Shown: piece by piece, positions 6,805-8,994 of the stretch
Numbering within the stretch: position 1 is the first letter of the stretch
How the letters are laid out: every line of letters begins with the position of its first letter
DNA from: Gemmatimonadota bacterium
Lineage (GTDB): Bacteria > Gemmatimonadota > Gemmatimonadetes > Palauibacterales > Palauibacteraceae
Length of the DNA: 8,994 nucleotides
Direction: 5' to 3'
Assembly: GCA_016649455.1 (NCBI GenBank)
Contig: JAENXO010000079.1
Location: 1-8,994 of the forward strand
Made by a program: the position numbers and the translations under genes
The notes under the pieces: generated by a model
What the model was told of the DNA's origin: nothing
Database searches by the model: none
Seen by the model: only the letters and a program-made list of their open reading frames with translations

Positions 6805-6853
6805 CGGTGGCAATTGCAGTGGACGCGGTAGCAGAGAAAGTGACCTGAACCCC

Positions 6854-8994
6854 ATGACCAACGATCGAATCCCCGCCGACTCGCAGGACTCAGATCTCGA
6901 GACTCCCGTCACTCCGGTCGAGGAGACCGTTGAAGATACGGCCGAGCCTCAGGAGACTGTCGACGAGACGGCCGTGGCGCAGGAATCAGAAGAAACTGTC
7001 GAGACCGGCGAACCCGCCGTCGAACAGGCTCCGGATGCCGCGGACGAAGCCGTTGAAGCCGTCACCGATGACGAGGTCTACGAGGACGTCGAGCCGCTCG
7101 GTCCTACACCGGACAAGATGTTCGAGATGTCTTCGTCCGGTAACGTTCCGGTGGACCTGGATGCCGGAGAGTACTCGGACGAGGAATACGAAGAACTCCT
7201 GGCCATGTACGAGGACACTCTTCACGATATCGTGGAGGGTGAAATCGTAAAGGCGACGGTACTTCGGAAGACCGACAACGCAGTGATTCTCGACGTTGGC
7301 TTCAAGTCGGAAGGTTCAGTCCCGCTGGAGGAGTTCCGGGATCCAGACGCGATCCAGGACGGCGACGAGGTCGAGGTGTTTCTCGAGAGCCTCGAAGACT
7401 CGGAGGGCGTCGTTGTCCTGTCGAAGAAGAAGGCTGACTTCCTGCGCGTGTGGGAGAAGATCAAGGATGCGTTCGACAACGATCGTCCGGTCCCCGGCGT
7501 TCTGAAGCGGAAGATCAAGGGCGGCGTGACAGTCGACCTGATGGGGGTCGACGCATTCCTGCCCGGGTCACAAATCGCGCTCCGACGCGTCCCGAACGTC
7601 GATGATCTGATCGGGCAGGAGTACGACTTCATGATCCTGAAGCTCAACAAGAGGCGCAGGAACATCGTCGTCTCGCGGCGAGTGATCCTCGAGTCTGAGC
7701 GCGCAGGCAAGCGCGAACTGTTGAAGACTGAGCTGGAGGTCGGGCAGGTTCGCAAGGGCGTGGTGAAGAACATCACGGACTTCGGCGCGTTCATCGACCT
7801 GGGCGGGATGGACGGCCTGCTCCATATCACCGACATGTCCTGGGGTCGGATCGGGCACCCGTCGGAGATCACGAACATCGGCGAAGAGCTCGAGGTGAAG
7901 ATTCTCGACATTGATTGGGACCGCGAGCGCATCTCGCTGGGCCTCAAGCAGCTGATGGCGTATCCGTGGGAGGACGTTGCGGCCAAGTATCCGGTTGGAA
8001 GCCGAGTGCGTGGCCGGGTCGTGTCGATCACGAACTACGGCGCATTCATCGAGCTCGAGAAGGGAGTCGAGGGCCTTGTCCACATCTCCGAAATGAGCTG
8101 GACCCGGAACGTGCGGCATCCTTCCCAGCTGCTGTCGATCAGTGACGAGATCCAGTGCGTGGTCCTGCGGGTTGATGAAGAAGAAAAGAAGATCTCGCTC
8201 GGCATGAAGCAGACCGAGGAAGATCCCTGGCTGGCCCTGCCGGTGAAGTTCCCTCCGGGCACGAAGATCAAAGGAGTGGTTCGCAATCTCACCTCGTTCG
8301 GCGCGTTCGTCGAGGTGGAGATCGGCATTGACGGCCTGGTCCATATCTCCGACATGAGCTGGACACGGCGTGTGCAGCACCCGTCGGAAGTGGTCAAAAA
8401 GGGAGAAGAGGTCGAGGTCGTCGTTCTGAACATCGATCCGGACCAGAAGCGGATTTCCCTCGGCCTCAAGCAGGTCGAAGACGATCCGTGGTACGAGCTC
8501 GCGAAGGAATACGAGCCGGGGTCTGAGTGGAGCGGGACGATCGTCCGTCTTCTCGACAAGGGAGTGGTAGTCGACCTCGGTAAGGAGATCGAGGGCTTCG
8601 TCCCGATCAGCCAGCTCGGAGTCGAGGAAGAGCTTGAAGATCCGGCCGAGCGTTTCTACGAGGGGGATCCGCTCGAGCTGAAGGTGATCGAGTCGGATCC
8701 GATCAATCGGAGGATCGTGCTGTCGGTTACGTCAATTCCGGAGCCGCCACCGCGTCCGGTCATCGAAGTCGTAGAAGAGACCGATGAACAGGAAGTGGTC
8801 GAGGCTGCCGCCGACGTCGAAGCCGAGGACGTTGTGGAAGAGGTCGAGGAGGTTGAAGAAGATCTCGCCGAGGCCGAAGCCGAGGAAGTTGTGGAAGAGA
8901 TCGAGGAGGCTGAAGAAGATCTCGCCGAGGCCGAAGCCGAGGAAGTTGTGGAAGAGATCGAGGAGGCTGAAGAAGATCTCGCCGAGGCCGAAGC
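6854..8994 (+). CDS. rpsA: Small ribosomal subunit protein S1 (bS1), C-terminus beyond the window
   Basis: S1 binds single-stranded mRNA and delivers it to the 30S subunit. The 713 visible residues hold an acidic low-complexity N-terminal extension (about 1-120, starting MTNDRIPADS) and six S1 domains starting near residues 127, 213, 296, 381, 468 and 555. Domains 3-5 show the full signature, for example ITDFGAFIDLGGMDGLLHIT and SITNYGAFIELEKGVEGLVH, and are joined by PWEDV, DPWLAL and DPWYEL linkers. Domains 1 and 2 are divergent, as in E. coli S1. After residue 634 the protein becomes an acidic tail with no Lys, Arg or His, ending in 19-residue repeats cut by the window edge. The ATG at 6854 has no good Shine-Dalgarno sequence; a purine stretch GAGAAAG ends 13 bases upstream. 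Weak initiation regions are also typical of E. coli rpsA. Confidence 0.96.
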   Translation, partial: MTNDRIPADSQDSDLETPVTPVEETVEDTAEPQETVDETAVAQESEETVETGEPAVEQAPDAADEAVEAVTDDEVYEDVEPLGPTPDKMFEMSSSGNVPVDLDAGEYSDEEYEELLAMYEDTLHDIVEGEIVKATVLRKTDNAVILDVGFKSEGSVPLEEFRDPDAIQDGDEVEVFLESLEDSEGVVVLSKKKADFLRVWEKIKDAFDNDRPVPGVLKRKIKGGVTVDLMGVDAFLPGSQIALRRVPNVDDLIGQEYDFMILKLNKRRRNIVVSRRVILESERAGKRELLKTELEVGQVRKGVVKNITDFGAFIDLGGMDGLLHITDMSWGRIGHPSEITNIGEELEVKILDIDWDRERISLGLKQLMAYPWEDVAAKYPVGSRVRGRVVSITNYGAFIELEKGVEGLVHISEMSWTRNVRHPSQLLSISDEIQCVVLRVDEEEKKISLGMKQTEEDPWLALPVKFPPGTKIKGVVRNLTSFGAFVEVEIGIDGLVHISDMSWTRRVQHPSEVVKKGEEVEVVVLNIDPDQKRISLGLKQVEDDPWYELAKEYEPGSEWSGTIVRLLDKGVVVDLGKEIEGFVPISQLGVEEELEDPAERFYEGDPLELKVIESDPINRRIVLSVTSIPEPPPRPVIEVVEETDEQEVVEAAADVEAEDVVEEVEEVEEDLAEAEAEEVVEEIEEAEEDLAEAEAEEVVEEIEEAEEDLAEAE
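8819..8994 (+). repeat. 57-bp in-frame tandem repeat in the rpsA tail
   Basis: Three full units lie at 8819-8875, 8876-8932 and 8933-8989, and a fourth starts at 8990. Units 2 and 3 are identical in all 57 bases; unit 1 differs from them at three positions. Each encodes 19 residues, EAEEVVEEIEEAEEDLAEA in units 2 and 3, of which 11 are acidic. Hydrophobic residues at 5, 9, 12 and 16 are spaced like one face of a helix. The array runs past the window edge, so the copy number is unknown. Confidence 0.95.

Noticed and set aside
6567..6848. Open frame running out of cmk across the cmk-rpsA gap
   Set aside because: It starts inside cmk in another frame, gives an Arg/Ser-rich product and covers the hairpins. 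The gap is better explained as an untranslated leader.
7222..8380. Two long open frames (about 270 codons each) on the minus strand antisense to rpsA
   Set aside because: Their products are low-complexity and Arg/Ser- or His/Asp-rich, mirror the S1 domain repeats, and have no recognisable domain. The plus strand is clearly S1.
8819..8994. Possible CRISPR-like array
   Set aside because: The units are directly abutting with no spacers, keep the rpsA frame and encode a repeat peptide.

Overview
The window looks like chromosomal DNA of a high-GC bacterium with compact, partly overlapping genes and frequent GTG/TTG starts. The best-supported block is rnz-aroA-cmk followed by rpsA. aroA-cmk-rpsA is a common bacterial neighbourhood. 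The six-domain S1 protein with long acidic tails at both ends would fit an uncultured Gemmatimonadota-like or related lineage. That placement is inference only; there is no rRNA or other diagnostic marker here.

Layout. 1-486 (minus): N-terminal part of a flippase-like membrane protein of the lysylphosphatidylglycerol-synthase TM family, cut by the left edge. 675-2445 (plus): an E1-alpha subunit of a 2-oxoacid dehydrogenase whose last 8 bases overlap a DsbA/FrnE-like thioredoxin-fold protein with a CPWS site. No E1-beta gene follows. 2471-3655 (minus): a helical protein with a C-terminal GGDEF-like domain whose catalytic signature has decayed to SEGEL. 3787-6661 (plus): RNase Z, EPSP synthase and cytidylate kinase, joined by two 4-base GTGA stop/start overlaps, so probably one translationally coupled operon. 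6662-6853: a 192-base leader before rpsA with a sigma70-like promoter candidate, a long imperfect hairpin, and a second strong hairpin followed by six T. 6854-8994 (plus): ribosomal protein S1, six S1 domains, open at the right edge and ending inside a 57-bp in-frame tandem repeat that encodes a very acidic helix.

The right half is housekeeping: 3' maturation of tRNA (rnz), aromatic amino acid synthesis (aroA), CMP/dCMP phosphorylation (cmk) and mRNA recruitment to the ribosome (rpsA). The most interesting signals are the structured rpsA leader, which suggests attenuation or autogenous control, and the expanding acidic repeat of S1. Next are the degenerate GGDEF protein, the orphan E1-alpha/CxxS thioredoxin-fold pair, and overlapping, mutually exclusive hairpins in front of rnz. 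I saw no tRNA, rRNA, CRISPR array, insertion sequence or phage gene.
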